A stretch of DNA of 64,000 bases from JAHBXL01 sp964409775 (GTDB taxonomy: Bacteria; Planctomycetota; Phycisphaerae; Phycisphaerales; UBA1924): assembly GCA_964409775.1 (NCBI GenBank), contig CAYPEI010000002.1:208138-272137 (forward strand). Direction: 5' to 3'. Below the pieces are notes generated by a model that was given only the letters and a program-made list of their open reading frames with translations, ran no database searches and was not told where the DNA came from. The translations under genes were made by a program, and so were the position numbers. Of the stretch, positions 24,993 to 37,788 are shown piece after piece; the first letter of the stretch is position 1, and each line of letters begins with the position of its first letter.

Positions 24993-26636
24993 TCAGCAAA
25001 GTTGATATTCCGGCATCGCCGTCACCAGCAGCAGCAGCCCCGTCACCGTCTCCGGCGTGACCCGATTGCCGTGCCGCGCCAGGAACTCCGTCAGCGCCGC
25101 GCGGTTCCGTGCCGTCCTGTTCCCCAGCGCAAACCTCAGCAGGTAGTCCGCGACCGACTCCGCCTCGGCGCCGCCGCCGGAGTCCCGCAGATCGGCGAGC
25201 AGTTCCGACGGGTCGTACTTCTCGATGTCGCCCAGCGCATCCCGCCGGCCCGCCGGCTTCTGCCCGGTCAGCAGGAAGCACAGGATGTTCTGCCGCGTGT
25301 ACAGCGTGCTGGTGTTGATCCACGCCCGACCGCCGTCCCATCCCTTCACGCTCGGCGGGAACAGCAGCGACTGGCCCATCAGCCCCATCGCGTCCACCAG
25401 CACATCGATGTCCCGCACCGGCGTGTTGAGCGAGCGGACCGCGCCCACGACCAGTTCCGCCGGAGACTTGATCATCTCGTTCATCAGCGCCGGGTCGTAG
25501 AAGTGCTCCGACAGGAACAACTGCCGCAGCACCGGCTTGACCTCGTACTTGCCGCTCACCATCGTCCCCGCCAGCCGCCGGATGACGTTCTCCGCCGACT
25601 CGTCGATCTCCGGCCGCCCGGTGGGGTAGTCCGCCGCGAAATACCGGTACAACTTCCGCGACATGTGCCGCGCGCACGCGGGCTGCTTCAGGATCGCGCG
25701 GACAAACCCGTCCCCGTCGAGGTTCCCCTTCTCCCCGAGGATGGTCTTGCTCTCCGCGTCGTGGTTGTTCTGCTGGAAGACGAACTTGTCATCCTCGAAC
25801 GTGTATCCCGTCAGCGCCCGCGCGCCCTCCTTGATGTCCTTCTCGCTGTAGTTTCCCACGCCGAGGCTGAACAGTTCCATCAGTTCCCGCGCCAGGTTCT
25901 CGTTGGGCCGGCCCTTGCGCGAGTCGTTGTTGTCGAGGTACGCGATCATCGCCGGGTCGCGGATGATCGCGAACATCAACTCGCCGAAGTTGCCCACCGC
26001 ATGCCTGCGGAACAACTCGTTCTGCATGAACATGTGGTACGAGTCTTCGATCGTCCGGTACGACGTCGCGAAGTGCCCGTGCCAGAAGAGCGTCATCTTC
26101 TCTTCCAGCGGCCGCGGCGTCTCGATCATCCGCTTCACCCACCACTGCTGCATCTTCCGGACCTGCTGCCGGTCGTCGCGCTCGGCCTCCTGCCGGCGCG
26201 CGCGCAGCCGCGCAACCGCCGCCTCGTCCCCCTGCCGACGCGCCATCGCCAGTTCCCCGCGCTCCTCCGCGTTGTACGGCCGCATGATGTCCCGGTCGAA
26301 CAGCGTCCCCTTGATCTCCTCCGCAGGGATCTCCGAGTAGTTCAGAAGGTAATCGACCGACTTCTCCGGTCCCCACGATGCGAGCGTCTGGATCTGCTGC
26401 GGCGTGCCCCCAAACCCCGCGCGCCAGAGCAGGTGCCGGGCCTGCTCAAACCCGAAGTCCTTCGCCTTCACGGGCGAGAGCGAACTGTTGATCGCGCGGC
26501 CGCGCCCCGTCGGCCGCTTCGCCGCTGTCGGCTGCGGGGCCGCGGGCGCAGGATCATCGGGATTCGCCGGAGGCGACCCCGCGGGCGCCGCCGGGGGCGT
26601 CGCGGCGTTCTGGCGGACAAAGAGATGCCTGGGCAT
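24993..26636 (-). CDS. DUF1800 protein
   Basis: A 547-residue protein of the DUF1800 family. After a Pro/Ala-rich N-terminal 45 residues come ARHLLWRAGFGGTPQQI, MTLFWHGHFATS, NELFRRHAVGNFGELM, DNNDSRKGRPNENLARELMELFSLGVG, YFAADYPTGRPE and VKGWDGGRAWINT, all typical. No clear signal peptide. GGAGGG lies upstream of the ATG at 26636. It is followed on the same strand by DUF1501; this two-gene order is the standard planctomycete arrangement, so both likely act together in the envelope. Confidence 0.9.
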   Translation of the reverse strand: MPRHLFVRQNAATPPAAPAGSPPANPDDPAPAAPQPTAAKRPTGRGRAINSSLSPVKAKDFGFEQARHLLWRAGFGGTPQQIQTLASWGPEKSVDYLLNYSEIPAEEIKGTLFDRDIMRPYNAEERGELAMARRQGDEAAVARLRARRQEAERDDRQQVRKMQQWWVKRMIETPRPLEEKMTLFWHGHFATSYRTIEDSYHMFMQNELFRRHAVGNFGELMFAIIRDPAMIAYLDNNDSRKGRPNENLARELMELFSLGVGNYSEKDIKEGARALTGYTFEDDKFVFQQNNHDAESKTILGEKGNLDGDGFVRAILKQPACARHMSRKLYRYFAADYPTGRPEIDESAENVIRRLAGTMVSGKYEVKPVLRQLFLSEHFYDPALMNEMIKSPAELVVGAVRSLNTPVRDIDVLVDAMGLMGQSLLFPPSVKGWDGGRAWINTSTLYTRQNILCFLLTGQKPAGRRDALGDIEKYDPSELLADLRDSGGGAEAESVADYLLRFALGNRTARNRAALTEFLARHGNRVTPETVTGLLLLVTAMPEYQLC

Positions 26637-26775
26637 GAACGGCCCTCCGGAGAGTCAATACGCAGGAAGAACGCCCGAGGCGGACACGAATTGCCCGATT
26701 CTCGCGGCGAACCCCTGGCGCGGGCCGCCCCATCGCCCGACCCGTACCTTGCCCAGATTATCGATCCGTTCGCCC

Positions 26776-28194
26776 TCAGGCTGCACATGCCGCCGCGGAA
26801 TCCCCACCCGTTGCCCGCCGGTGCACCCATCGCGCCCAGACGAACGCCAGCGACGCCAGCGCGATCAGCACCGCGCCGTTCGCCTGGTGGGCAGTTCGCA
26901 CCAGCGCCTCGCCCGCCGATGCCGCCGTCCGCTCCGCTCCCCCGACAAAGAACGCCGCCCAGCCCAGCGCGAACTGCAATCCCACCACTACCACCAGCCC
27001 GATCCCAATCCGCCGCAGCGTGCGGGCGAGGTCGGGCACTTCCGCCGCGGGACCGGCGGGCAGGCCTTCGCCCCCGTCCTTCCGCGCCAGGCTCATCGCC
27101 ACGAACCCCGCGAGAATCGCCAGGATCACGATCAGCACCGAGAACCCCGCGTGCGTCCAGAGCGCGTGGCTGTTCCGAAGGTGGCGATAGGCCGCGCCGA
27201 ACAGCAGTTGCAGGATCAGCGCGTGCGTCAGCCCGGTCGCGAAGAACTTGAACCGGCGGACCGACGGCTCCCGTACCACCGGGACCGACGAGGTGAACAA
27301 CGGGCTGAGCGTCGCGGCCAGTGCCACCACCACCCCGAACACCAGTTGCGCCAGCACCCCATGCAGCATCGCGAGGATGGGCTGATCCTCCGCCGCATCC
27401 GTCGAGCCAGCCCGCACCCGCACCCCCCCCAGCACGCCTTGAGCGATTACCAGGCACAACGCCACGATCGCCACGTTCCGAACCCACGCCCGGCGCTCTT
27501 TCACACACACCCACACCGTCAAAACCAGCGTCATCAGACCCACAAGCGTCCCGAACAGACGGTGCGAATGCTCAAGGAACAGCCCCGGCGCCGACCGCGG
27601 CCCAAGCGGGTACAGGAACATGTTGCTGCCGTAGGTGTTCGGCCAGTCCGGGACCGCCATCCCCGAGTTGGTGCTGGTGACCAGCCCGCCAACCACGAGC
27701 AGGGGAGTGATGCCGACCGAAACCACTAAAGCCAGTTGTGACAGGTAGTTGTGTTCGATTCGTCGCGGCGATGGCAGGACCAGAGACAGCACGCCGCCGA
27801 CCACCCCAAGCACCCCGCCAAGCAGGAGAAACCCCAAGATGACCAGCGGAACCGGCGGCAACTGGTCCATGCTCTGTGCGGCGACCGGCCCGGCGGCGGT
27901 CGCCGCGGGGAGGAGTTTGGACGGCAGAATGAGCAGGCTGGTGAGCGCGGCGATCACGCCGCCGACCGCCCCCGCCTGAATCGCCCGGCCCGGCCCGGTC
28001 CAGGCGACCGCGACCGCGCCCGCCAGCAGCCAGACCACCAGCAGCAGCGGTACGCTCGCGTGCTCCGACATGCCCACCCAGGGAAGGTGTGTGGCGAACC
28101 ACGCGATCCATACCGCGATGGCGGAGGTGAAGCCGACCACGATGCCGCGGCCGACGAGACCCTTGTGCCCCGAAGCGTGCTGGACTCCGCTCAT
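26776..28194 (-). CDS. ctaA: Heme A synthase (COX15/CtaA), long form
   Basis: Membrane enzyme converting heme O to heme A for the caa3 oxidase encoded divergently next door. 472 residues with about 11-12 membrane helices, longer than the usual 8-helix CtaA because of an extra N-terminal membrane part (about residues 1-140). Hallmarks: GGLVTSTNSGMAVPDWPNTYG, the heme-ligand motif EHSHRLFGT, and later His residues in MLHGVLAQ, NSHALWTHAGFS and TAHQANG. I use the ATG at 28194, preceded by GAGAG; an in-frame ATG at 28245 is also possible. No heme O synthase (CtaB) gene lies in the window. Confidence 0.9.
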   Translation of the reverse strand: MSGVQHASGHKGLVGRGIVVGFTSAIAVWIAWFATHLPWVGMSEHASVPLLLVVWLLAGAVAVAWTGPGRAIQAGAVGGVIAALTSLLILPSKLLPAATAAGPVAAQSMDQLPPVPLVILGFLLLGGVLGVVGGVLSLVLPSPRRIEHNYLSQLALVVSVGITPLLVVGGLVTSTNSGMAVPDWPNTYGSNMFLYPLGPRSAPGLFLEHSHRLFGTLVGLMTLVLTVWVCVKERRAWVRNVAIVALCLVIAQGVLGGVRVRAGSTDAAEDQPILAMLHGVLAQLVFGVVVALAATLSPLFTSSVPVVREPSVRRFKFFATGLTHALILQLLFGAAYRHLRNSHALWTHAGFSVLIVILAILAGFVAMSLARKDGGEGLPAGPAAEVPDLARTLRRIGIGLVVVVGLQFALGWAAFFVGGAERTAASAGEALVRTAHQANGAVLIALASLAFVWARWVHRRATGGDSAAACAA

Positions 28195-28413
28195 GATTGC
28201 TCTCGCTCGAGAAGTGTGTTGAGACTGAATCTCATTTATCTTCAATCACTCATGCGGCCTTGACAGAGTAGGAACAACCAACGGACACTTCCTGTCTGAC
28301 CGCAAATCTTGCTCCCAAGCGGGAATAGGCGGTCGATAACGGGGGCGGTATTCGGGATCGGCGGCCCACCGCGTGCGCGGCGGGTTGTCGGTCTCATGGG
28401 AGAGGACGCGGCC

Positions 28414-29157
28414 GTGTCAACCATTTTCCCGAAGTGGACCAACAGCCTGCCACCGTTGATCCTCGCCGGCGTTGTCGGCGGAGGAAGCGCGGTGGTGGGC
28501 GGAATGTGGTACTACGCCACGCCCAAGTTCTGGCGCGTCGGCTACATGCCCACGCAACCGGGCAGCGGGTTCAGCCACCAGATCCACGCCGGCAAACTCG
28601 GCATGGACTGCCGCTACTGCCACAGCCACATCGAGGAATCGCCCGAGGCGAACATTCCTTCGGTGAGCACGTGCATGGGCTGCCACGCCGACGGGCACGT
28701 GAGCGAGACCTTCGCGCGGGCCGAGAAGGTGCAGTTCGTCCGCGACGCATGGGCGAAGGACGAGTCCATCCCGTGGCGGCGCATCCACAAGGTGCCCGAC
28801 TATGTCCGCAACTTCCCGCACAACGTCCACCTCAACGCGGGCGTGTCGTGCTTCTCCTGCCACGGCAACATCATGGAGCAGGCGGTCGTCCACCAGGTCG
28901 AGCCGCTGAGCATGAGTTGGTGCCTCGATTGCCACCGCAACCCCGAGCCGCACCTGGTTCCGAAGGACAAGGTGACGGACCTGTACTGGGTGCGCAACCA
29001 GTTCGAGAGCACCAACTTCCTCAACACCGCCGCCAAGGGCAACCCGGCCCACGGCGCGCTCGACTCCGGCACTCCCGGCGGCGCGGCGCTGCTGGGCGGC
29101 CTCGAGAAGAAGGGCCTGCACCTGCTCCCCGAGAACTGCGCCGCCTGCCACTACTGA
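28414..29157 (+). CDS. actA: Alternative complex III subunit ActA, pentaheme cytochrome c
   Basis: First subunit of the quinol:cytochrome c oxidoreductase (ACIII). About 247 residues: one N-terminal membrane helix (LPPLILAGVVGGGSAVVGG), then an extracytoplasmic domain with five CxxCH heme sites: CRYCH, CMGCH, CFSCH, CLDCH and CAACH. Five hemes is the known number for ActA. I place the start at GTG 28414 (STIFPKWTN follows), which has GAGG 8 bases upstream; ATG 28396 is an in-frame alternative. Heads a plus-strand operon. The 219-base gap back to ctaA must hold both promoters; I see GATAAC and TATTCG there but no convincing promoter. Confidence 0.93.
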   Translation: MSTIFPKWTNSLPPLILAGVVGGGSAVVGGMWYYATPKFWRVGYMPTQPGSGFSHQIHAGKLGMDCRYCHSHIEESPEANIPSVSTCMGCHADGHVSETFARAEKVQFVRDAWAKDESIPWRRIHKVPDYVRNFPHNVHLNAGVSCFSCHGNIMEQAVVHQVEPLSMSWCLDCHRNPEPHLVPKDKVTDLYWVRNQFESTNFLNTAAKGNPAHGALDSGTPGGAALLGGLEKKGLHLLPENCAACHY

Positions 29158-29225
29158 AACCCGCCTCCCCGCCTTGCTGACGACGGACCCCGATCTTCCC
29201 GACCTCGCGATACGGATCACACGCG

Positions 29226-32809
<3,584 letters not shown>

Positions 32810-32813
<4 letters not shown>

Positions 32814-34387
32814 GCGCGATCCATCCTGACGAGATCACCGCGGGCCGGCTGGCGGGCGCCCTCAAGCCCGACCGGCCGCTTGAACTCGACCCGGCCACCG
32901 GCGACGGCACGCTCATCGACGACCCGTCGAAGCGCGCCCCGCTCGTGCTGAACAACCGCAGTTTCCACGACATCACCGAGATCGTCTGCGGCTACTGCGA
33001 GCAGCGGCCCGGCGGGTGGTGGCTGCCGGTGTTCGGCCTCGTGTCGACCCTCGCCGGCATCGGCACGCTGATGATCCTCTACCTCCTGATCACCGGCGTC
33101 GGTGTCTGGGGCCTGAACAACCAGGTCGACTGGGCGTGGGACATCACCAACTTCGTGTTCTGGATCGGTATCGGCCACGCCGGGACGCTGATCTCCGCCA
33201 TCCTCTGCCTCCTGAAGCAGAAGTGGCGCACCAGCATCAACCGCGCCGCTGAGGCCATGACCATCTTCGCGGTCATCTGCGCCGGCACCTACCCCGGCAT
33301 CCACGTCGGCCGCGTCTGGATGATCTGGATGGTCTTCCCCATCCCCAACGCCAACGCCATCTGGCCCAACTTCCGCAGCCCGCTGCTGTGGGACGTCTTC
33401 GCGGTCAGCACCTACTTCACCGTCTCGGCCCTGTTCTGGTACATGGGCATGATCCCCGACTTCGCGACGCTCCGCGACCGCGCGGTCCTCCGCCTGCGCA
33501 ACCCCAGCGGGCCCACCGTCGCCCCGTTCATCCAACTCCGCCAGGACACTCTCCGCGCCTGGATCTACGGCCTGCTCTCCATGGGCTGGCGCTTCAGCCA
33601 GCGGCACTGGCAGAACTACGAGAAGGCCTACATCATGCTCGCCGGCGTCAGCACGCCGCTGGTGCTCAGCGTGCACTCCATTGTGTCCTTCGACTTCGCC
33701 ACCTCGGTCCTGCCCGGCTGGCACACCACCATCTTCCCGCCCTACTTCGTCGCGGGCGCCATCTTCGGCGGCTTCGCCATGGTGCTCGGGCTGATGATCC
33801 CCGCGCGCGAACTCTACCCCAACATGAAGGACCTCATCACCCTTCGACACCTCGAGAACATGGCCAAGATCATCCTGGTCACGGGCTCGATGGTCGGCTT
33901 CGCGTACTTCATGGAGTTCTTCATCGCCTGGTACTCGGGCAACCAGTACGAGGCCGACGTCTTCGTCTACAACCGCCTCATGCCGCCCTTCCTTGCCGAC
34001 ATGTTCGGCCTCACACGCGGCGCGCCCTACTGGTGGGCCTACTGGGCCATGATCTCCTGCAACGTCCTCTCGCCCCAGGTCTTCTGGATGAAGCGCTTCC
34101 GCACCAGCCCGCTGGCCATCTTCATCGTCTCCATGGCCGTCACCGTCGGCATGTGGTTCGAGCGGTTCGTCATCATCGTCACCTCTCTCCACCGCGCCTT
34201 CATCACCGGCGAGTGGGGAATGTTCTTCCCCACACCCGTCGACATCCTCACCTTCGTCGGCACCGTCGGCATCTTCGTCACCCTCTTCATGCTCTTCCTC
34301 CGCTTCCTCCCCGCCTTCGCCATGAGCGAGATCAAGAACGTTCTGCCGCAGGCCAATCCCCACCCCTCCCACGCCGACCACCACTGA
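32810..34387 (+). CDS. actC: Alternative complex III subunit ActC (NrfD-like)
   Basis: Integral membrane quinol-binding subunit of the NrfD/PsrC family, 525 residues with about ten membrane helices. Hallmarks: VCGYCEQRPGGWW before the first helices, GIGHAGTLISAILCLL, LVLSVHSIVSFDFA, and LPGWHTTIFPPYFVAGAI with the conserved His of ACIII. The C-terminus ends His-rich (HPSHADHH). Start codon overlaps the actB stop. Confidence 0.94.
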
Positions 34388-34420
34388 TCCACCGTTCGCG
34401 CCCCGCGCGGAGACACGCAG

Positions 34421-34987
34421 ATGAGCAAGGCACGCAAGATCTACAAGACCGAGAACGGCGAGGTCGTCTACGGCGTGATGGCCGAGTTCGAATCCCCCGC
34501 CGCGCTCACCCACGGCGCCGAGAAGGTCCGCGACGCCGGATACACGAAGTGGGATGTCTATTCCCCATTCCCCGTGCACGGAATGGAAGAGGCCATGGGT
34601 CTCAAGGCCACGCTCCTCCCCCTGCTCACCGGCGTCGTCGGTCTCGGCGGCGCGGGCCTGGGCTATCTCTTCCAGTGGTGGGTCACCACCCGCGGCTACG
34701 CCACCACCGTCCAGGGCAAGCCCTACGACGCCTTCCAGCCCTGGGTGCCCGTCACCTTCGAGATCGGCGTGCTCTTCACCGCCTTCACCGCGCTGCTGGG
34801 CATGTTCGCCTTCAACGCGCTCCCCATGTGGTACCACCCGCTGCTCAAGAAGCAGCGCTTCCTCCGTGTCTCCGACGATCGCTTCCTGATCTGCGTCGAG
34901 TCCCGCGATCCCAAGTTCGATCCCGACCGCACCCGCGAACTCCTCGAAAAGGCCGGCGGAAAGCACTTCGACTTCGTCGAGGAGTGA
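34421..34987 (+). CDS. actD: Alternative complex III subunit ActD (DUF3341)
   Basis: A 188-residue DUF3341 protein: a soluble N-terminal domain (YGVMAEFESPAALTHGAEKVRDAGYTKWD region), two membrane helices (about 63-87 and 108-130), and a cytoplasmic C-terminal part (DDRFLICVESRDPKFD). The layout is normal for ActD. It lies 33 bases after actC. Confidence 0.92.
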   Translation: MSKARKIYKTENGEVVYGVMAEFESPAALTHGAEKVRDAGYTKWDVYSPFPVHGMEEAMGLKATLLPLLTGVVGLGGAGLGYLFQWWVTTRGYATTVQGKPYDAFQPWVPVTFEIGVLFTAFTALLGMFAFNALPMWYHPLLKKQRFLRVSDDRFLICVESRDPKFDPDRTRELLEKAGGKHFDFVEE

Positions 34988-35071
34988 TCCCCCCGTTCCC
35001 CCGCCCCCGTCCCCGATTCGTGCGGAGCGATACAGAACAGTCAGCAGCGCAGCAGACCAACCGAGCAGCAG

Positions 35072-35977
35072 ATGAACAACACGCCCACCAACATGTCCCG
35101 CCTGGCACGCACACTCCTGTGCGGCGCATCGGCCCTGCTCCTCGCCTCGGGCCTCGCGGCCTGCCGCGGCGAGCGCAGCGACAAGCCCCCGCGCCAGTTC
35201 CTCCCGGACATGGACGACAGCCCCAAGTTCAAGCCCCAGACCGAGGCCTCCTTCTTCCAGGACGGCCGAACCCTCCGCAAGCCGGTCGCAGGCACCGTCC
35301 CCTTCGGCTACACCATGGACGCCCTCGATGTCGGCCGCGGCTGGACAGTCGCCGATGACCCCGCAGTCTTCGAAGGTCTCGATCCTGCCAAGCCCAAGGA
35401 CGCCACCGGCAGACCCGCCTACCAGCCCGTCGTGCCGGAGGGCGTCTTCGAGCGCGTGATGGCCGACGCCGCGGCCCGCGGCCAGAAACTCACCCGCGCC
35501 GAAGTGCTCGACCACATGCTCGACCGCGGGCAGGAGCGCTTCAACATCTATTGCTCCGCCTGCCACGGCTACCAGGGCGAGGGCGGCGGCGAGATCAACG
35601 GCGTCGCCTACGGCGGCCTCGTCGGCCAGCGCTGGGGATACGCAGTGCCCAGTTACCACGACGCCAAGTACAAGGACCGCGCCGTCTACACCGGCCAGGA
35701 CGGCTACCTGTTCAGTGTCATCCGCCACGGCGTGCCCAACACCGTCGAGGGCGCGGCGCCCAAGATGCCTTCCTACGCCGACAAGATCAATGTCCCGGAT
35801 GCATGGGCCGTCGTGCTCTATCTCCGCGCACTCCAGGCCAGCCGCACCGACGGCCTCGACGGCGTCCCGGCCGAGGAACGCCTCAAACTCGAGAAGTCGC
35901 GCCCCGCCTCCAGCCGCAGCCAGATCGACTCCGGCCGCGCCGGTCCCGCCATCGCCTCCACGGAGACGAACCCATGA
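35072..35977 (+). CDS. actE: Alternative complex III subunit ActE, lipoprotein cytochrome c
   Basis: A 301-residue monoheme cytochrome c. The signal peptide ends in a lipobox (SGLAAC, cysteine about residue 30), so the protein is lipid-anchored. The body carries QFLPDMDDSPKFKPQ, a sequence typical of ActE, one heme site CSACHGYQGEGGG (C161-H165) and a likely axial methionine in PKMPSY. The last bases overlap actF (ATGA at 35974). Confidence 0.93.
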   Translation: MNNTPTNMSRLARTLLCGASALLLASGLAACRGERSDKPPRQFLPDMDDSPKFKPQTEASFFQDGRTLRKPVAGTVPFGYTMDALDVGRGWTVADDPAVFEGLDPAKPKDATGRPAYQPVVPEGVFERVMADAAARGQKLTRAEVLDHMLDRGQERFNIYCSACHGYQGEGGGEINGVAYGGLVGQRWGYAVPSYHDAKYKDRAVYTGQDGYLFSVIRHGVPNTVEGAAPKMPSYADKINVPDAWAVVLYLRALQASRTDGLDGVPAEERLKLEKSRPASSRSQIDSGRAGPAIASTETNP

Positions 35978-37260
35978 GCCAGATCGCCTCCGGACACGCC
36001 CACGCGCACAACGGCGACGCGCACGCCCACGGCCACCATGGCCCGGCCCTGAATCTCAACGACTCCGCCGTCCGCGGCGGCCTGGGCAAACTCGCCCCGG
36101 CGCTCTGGTTCGTCGGCGTCGTCGGCCTCGTCGTCGCCATGCTCGGCGCCAACACCACCGAGGGCGGCAAGGGCCACGCGCTCGCCGCCTACCACGTCGG
36201 CTTCCTGTTCTCGCTGGGCCTCGCGCTCGGCTGCCTCGGCCTCACGATGATCCTGCAGCAGTTCAACGCGGGCTGGTCCGCCGCGATCCGCCGGCAGGCC
36301 GAGAACGTCGCGAGCCTCATCCCCGTCGTCCTGCTGCTCTTCCTCCCCGTGGTCCTGCTCGAGGTCTTTGTCTTCCACGGCAAACTGTTCCACTGGATGC
36401 ACGAGGGCGTCGTGGAGATGGACCCGGTCCTCAGGAAGAAGGCCGGCTACCTCAACGTCGGCCGATGGCTCGCCTTCGCCGCGATCTACTTCACCCTCTG
36501 GACGTTCCTTGCCACCAAACTCCGTGGCTACAGCACGCTGCAGGACACCACCGGCGACAAGTGGCTCACCGCCAAGGCCCGCCGCATGAGTTCCTACGGC
36601 CTGCTCCTCTTCGCGCTGTCCACCGCCTTCGCCTCCTTCGACTGGCTCATGACCATGGACCCGCACTGGTTCAGCACCATGTTCGGCGTCTACTTCTTCG
36701 CCGGCGGCATGATGTCCTGCATCGCCCTCATCATCGTCATCCTCGGCCTGCTCCGCATGCAGGGCAAACTCGAGGGCGTCGTCACCGCCGAGCACTTCCA
36801 CGACCTGGGCAAACTCCTCTTCGCCTTCACCGTCTTCTGGGCCTACGTCACCTTCTGCCAGTACTTCCTCATCTGGTACTCCAACATCCCCGAGGAGACC
36901 TCGTTCTACAACCTCCGCGCCCACGGCGGATACGAGAAACTCGGCATCATCCTCTGCTTCGGGCACTTCATCATCCCGTTCGTCATCCTGCTCTTCCGCG
37001 GCGTGAAGCGCAACTACAAACTCCTCATGCTCGTCGCGCTCTGGCAACTCGCCATGCACGCCGTCGACCTCCTCTACATGGTCCGCCCCATCGTCCACGA
37101 CACGCACTTCGGCGAGCACATCTGGCTCGACATCCTCGGCCTCCTCGGCCCGCTGTGCATCTTCCTCGGCTTCGTCGCCTGGCGCGTCGGAACCGCGCCC
37201 CTCGTCCCCCTCAAGGACCCCCGTCTGCACGAGGCTCTCGCGCACAAGAACTACGTCTGA
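35974..37260 (+). CDS. actF: Alternative complex III subunit ActF (second NrfD-like subunit)
   Basis: A 428-residue integral membrane subunit, about ten helices, paired with ActC in the quinol-oxidising core. Recognisable: SFDWLMTMDPHWFSTMFGVY, FWAYVTFCQYFLIWYSNIPEET and HFIIPFVILLFRGVKRN. The N-terminal 25 residues are strikingly His-rich (HAHAHNGDAHAHGHHG). The start is the ATG overlapping the actE stop. Confidence 0.93.
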   Translation: MSQIASGHAHAHNGDAHAHGHHGPALNLNDSAVRGGLGKLAPALWFVGVVGLVVAMLGANTTEGGKGHALAAYHVGFLFSLGLALGCLGLTMILQQFNAGWSAAIRRQAENVASLIPVVLLLFLPVVLLEVFVFHGKLFHWMHEGVVEMDPVLRKKAGYLNVGRWLAFAAIYFTLWTFLATKLRGYSTLQDTTGDKWLTAKARRMSSYGLLLFALSTAFASFDWLMTMDPHWFSTMFGVYFFAGGMMSCIALIIVILGLLRMQGKLEGVVTAEHFHDLGKLLFAFTVFWAYVTFCQYFLIWYSNIPEETSFYNLRAHGGYEKLGIILCFGHFIIPFVILLFRGVKRNYKLLMLVALWQLAMHAVDLLYMVRPIVHDTHFGEHIWLDILGLLGPLCIFLGFVAWRVGTAPLVPLKDPRLHEALAHKNYV

Positions 37261-37343
37261 AATCGTCCGAGACGCGCGTTTCCACGCCGCTCCGCAAGCA
37301 TCGAAAGCACCGTCCGGGCCGAATCCAGAATACGAGCACGACC

Positions 37344-37775
37344 ATGAGCGACCCCCATCACAAGCCCCACGTGCACGAAACCGCCCCGTTGCACGATCCC
37401 ATCGACGAGTGGCACGATCACTCCAAGGACGAGAAGCCCCAGCACGCCCATGCCGAGGTCGGCAATGCCGCCCGCATCATGGCGGTGGGCATTGGCCTGT
37501 TCCTTGTCATCGTCGTCGCCGTGGTCGTCACGTACGGCTTCTACGTCCAGCAGAGCACCCAGCGGCTCAACGAGATGGAAATCGTCCGCGCCCGCGGCGG
37601 CGAGGCCCTGCCCCCCGCGCTCGAGGCCCGCAAGTTCAAGGGTGACTCGCTCATGGACCTGCAGACCTACGGCTGGATCCAGGTCCCCGCCGTCGGAGAT
37701 ACCCCGGCCCGCAGCCTCGTCCGCCACCCGATCGACGCCGCCAAGCAGAAAGTCGCACAGGACTACGCCCGCTGA
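37344..37775 (+). CDS. His-rich single-TM protein in the respiratory operon
   Basis: A 143-residue protein I cannot assign to a named family. Residues 1-40 hold about ten histidines mixed with Asp/Glu/Lys (a possible metal-binding or flexible region). One membrane helix follows (about 44-68, MAVGIGLFLVIVVAVVVTYGFY), then an 75-residue extracytoplasmic domain with the pattern LMDLQTYGWIQVP and a C-terminal SLVRHPIDAAKQKVAQ. It sits between actF and sco in one run of genes, so a small ACIII accessory subunit or assembly factor is likely. Confidence 0.82.
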   Translation: MSDPHHKPHVHETAPLHDPIDEWHDHSKDEKPQHAHAEVGNAARIMAVGIGLFLVIVVAVVVTYGFYVQQSTQRLNEMEIVRARGGEALPPALEARKFKGDSLMDLQTYGWIQVPAVGDTPARSLVRHPIDAAKQKVAQDYAR

Positions 37776-37788
37776 GCACGCCTCATCT

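Noticed and set aside
23644..26636. DUF1501/DUF1800 pair as a novel system
   Set aside because: This gene pair is already common and well noted in Planctomycetes; nothing here departs from the usual arrangement.
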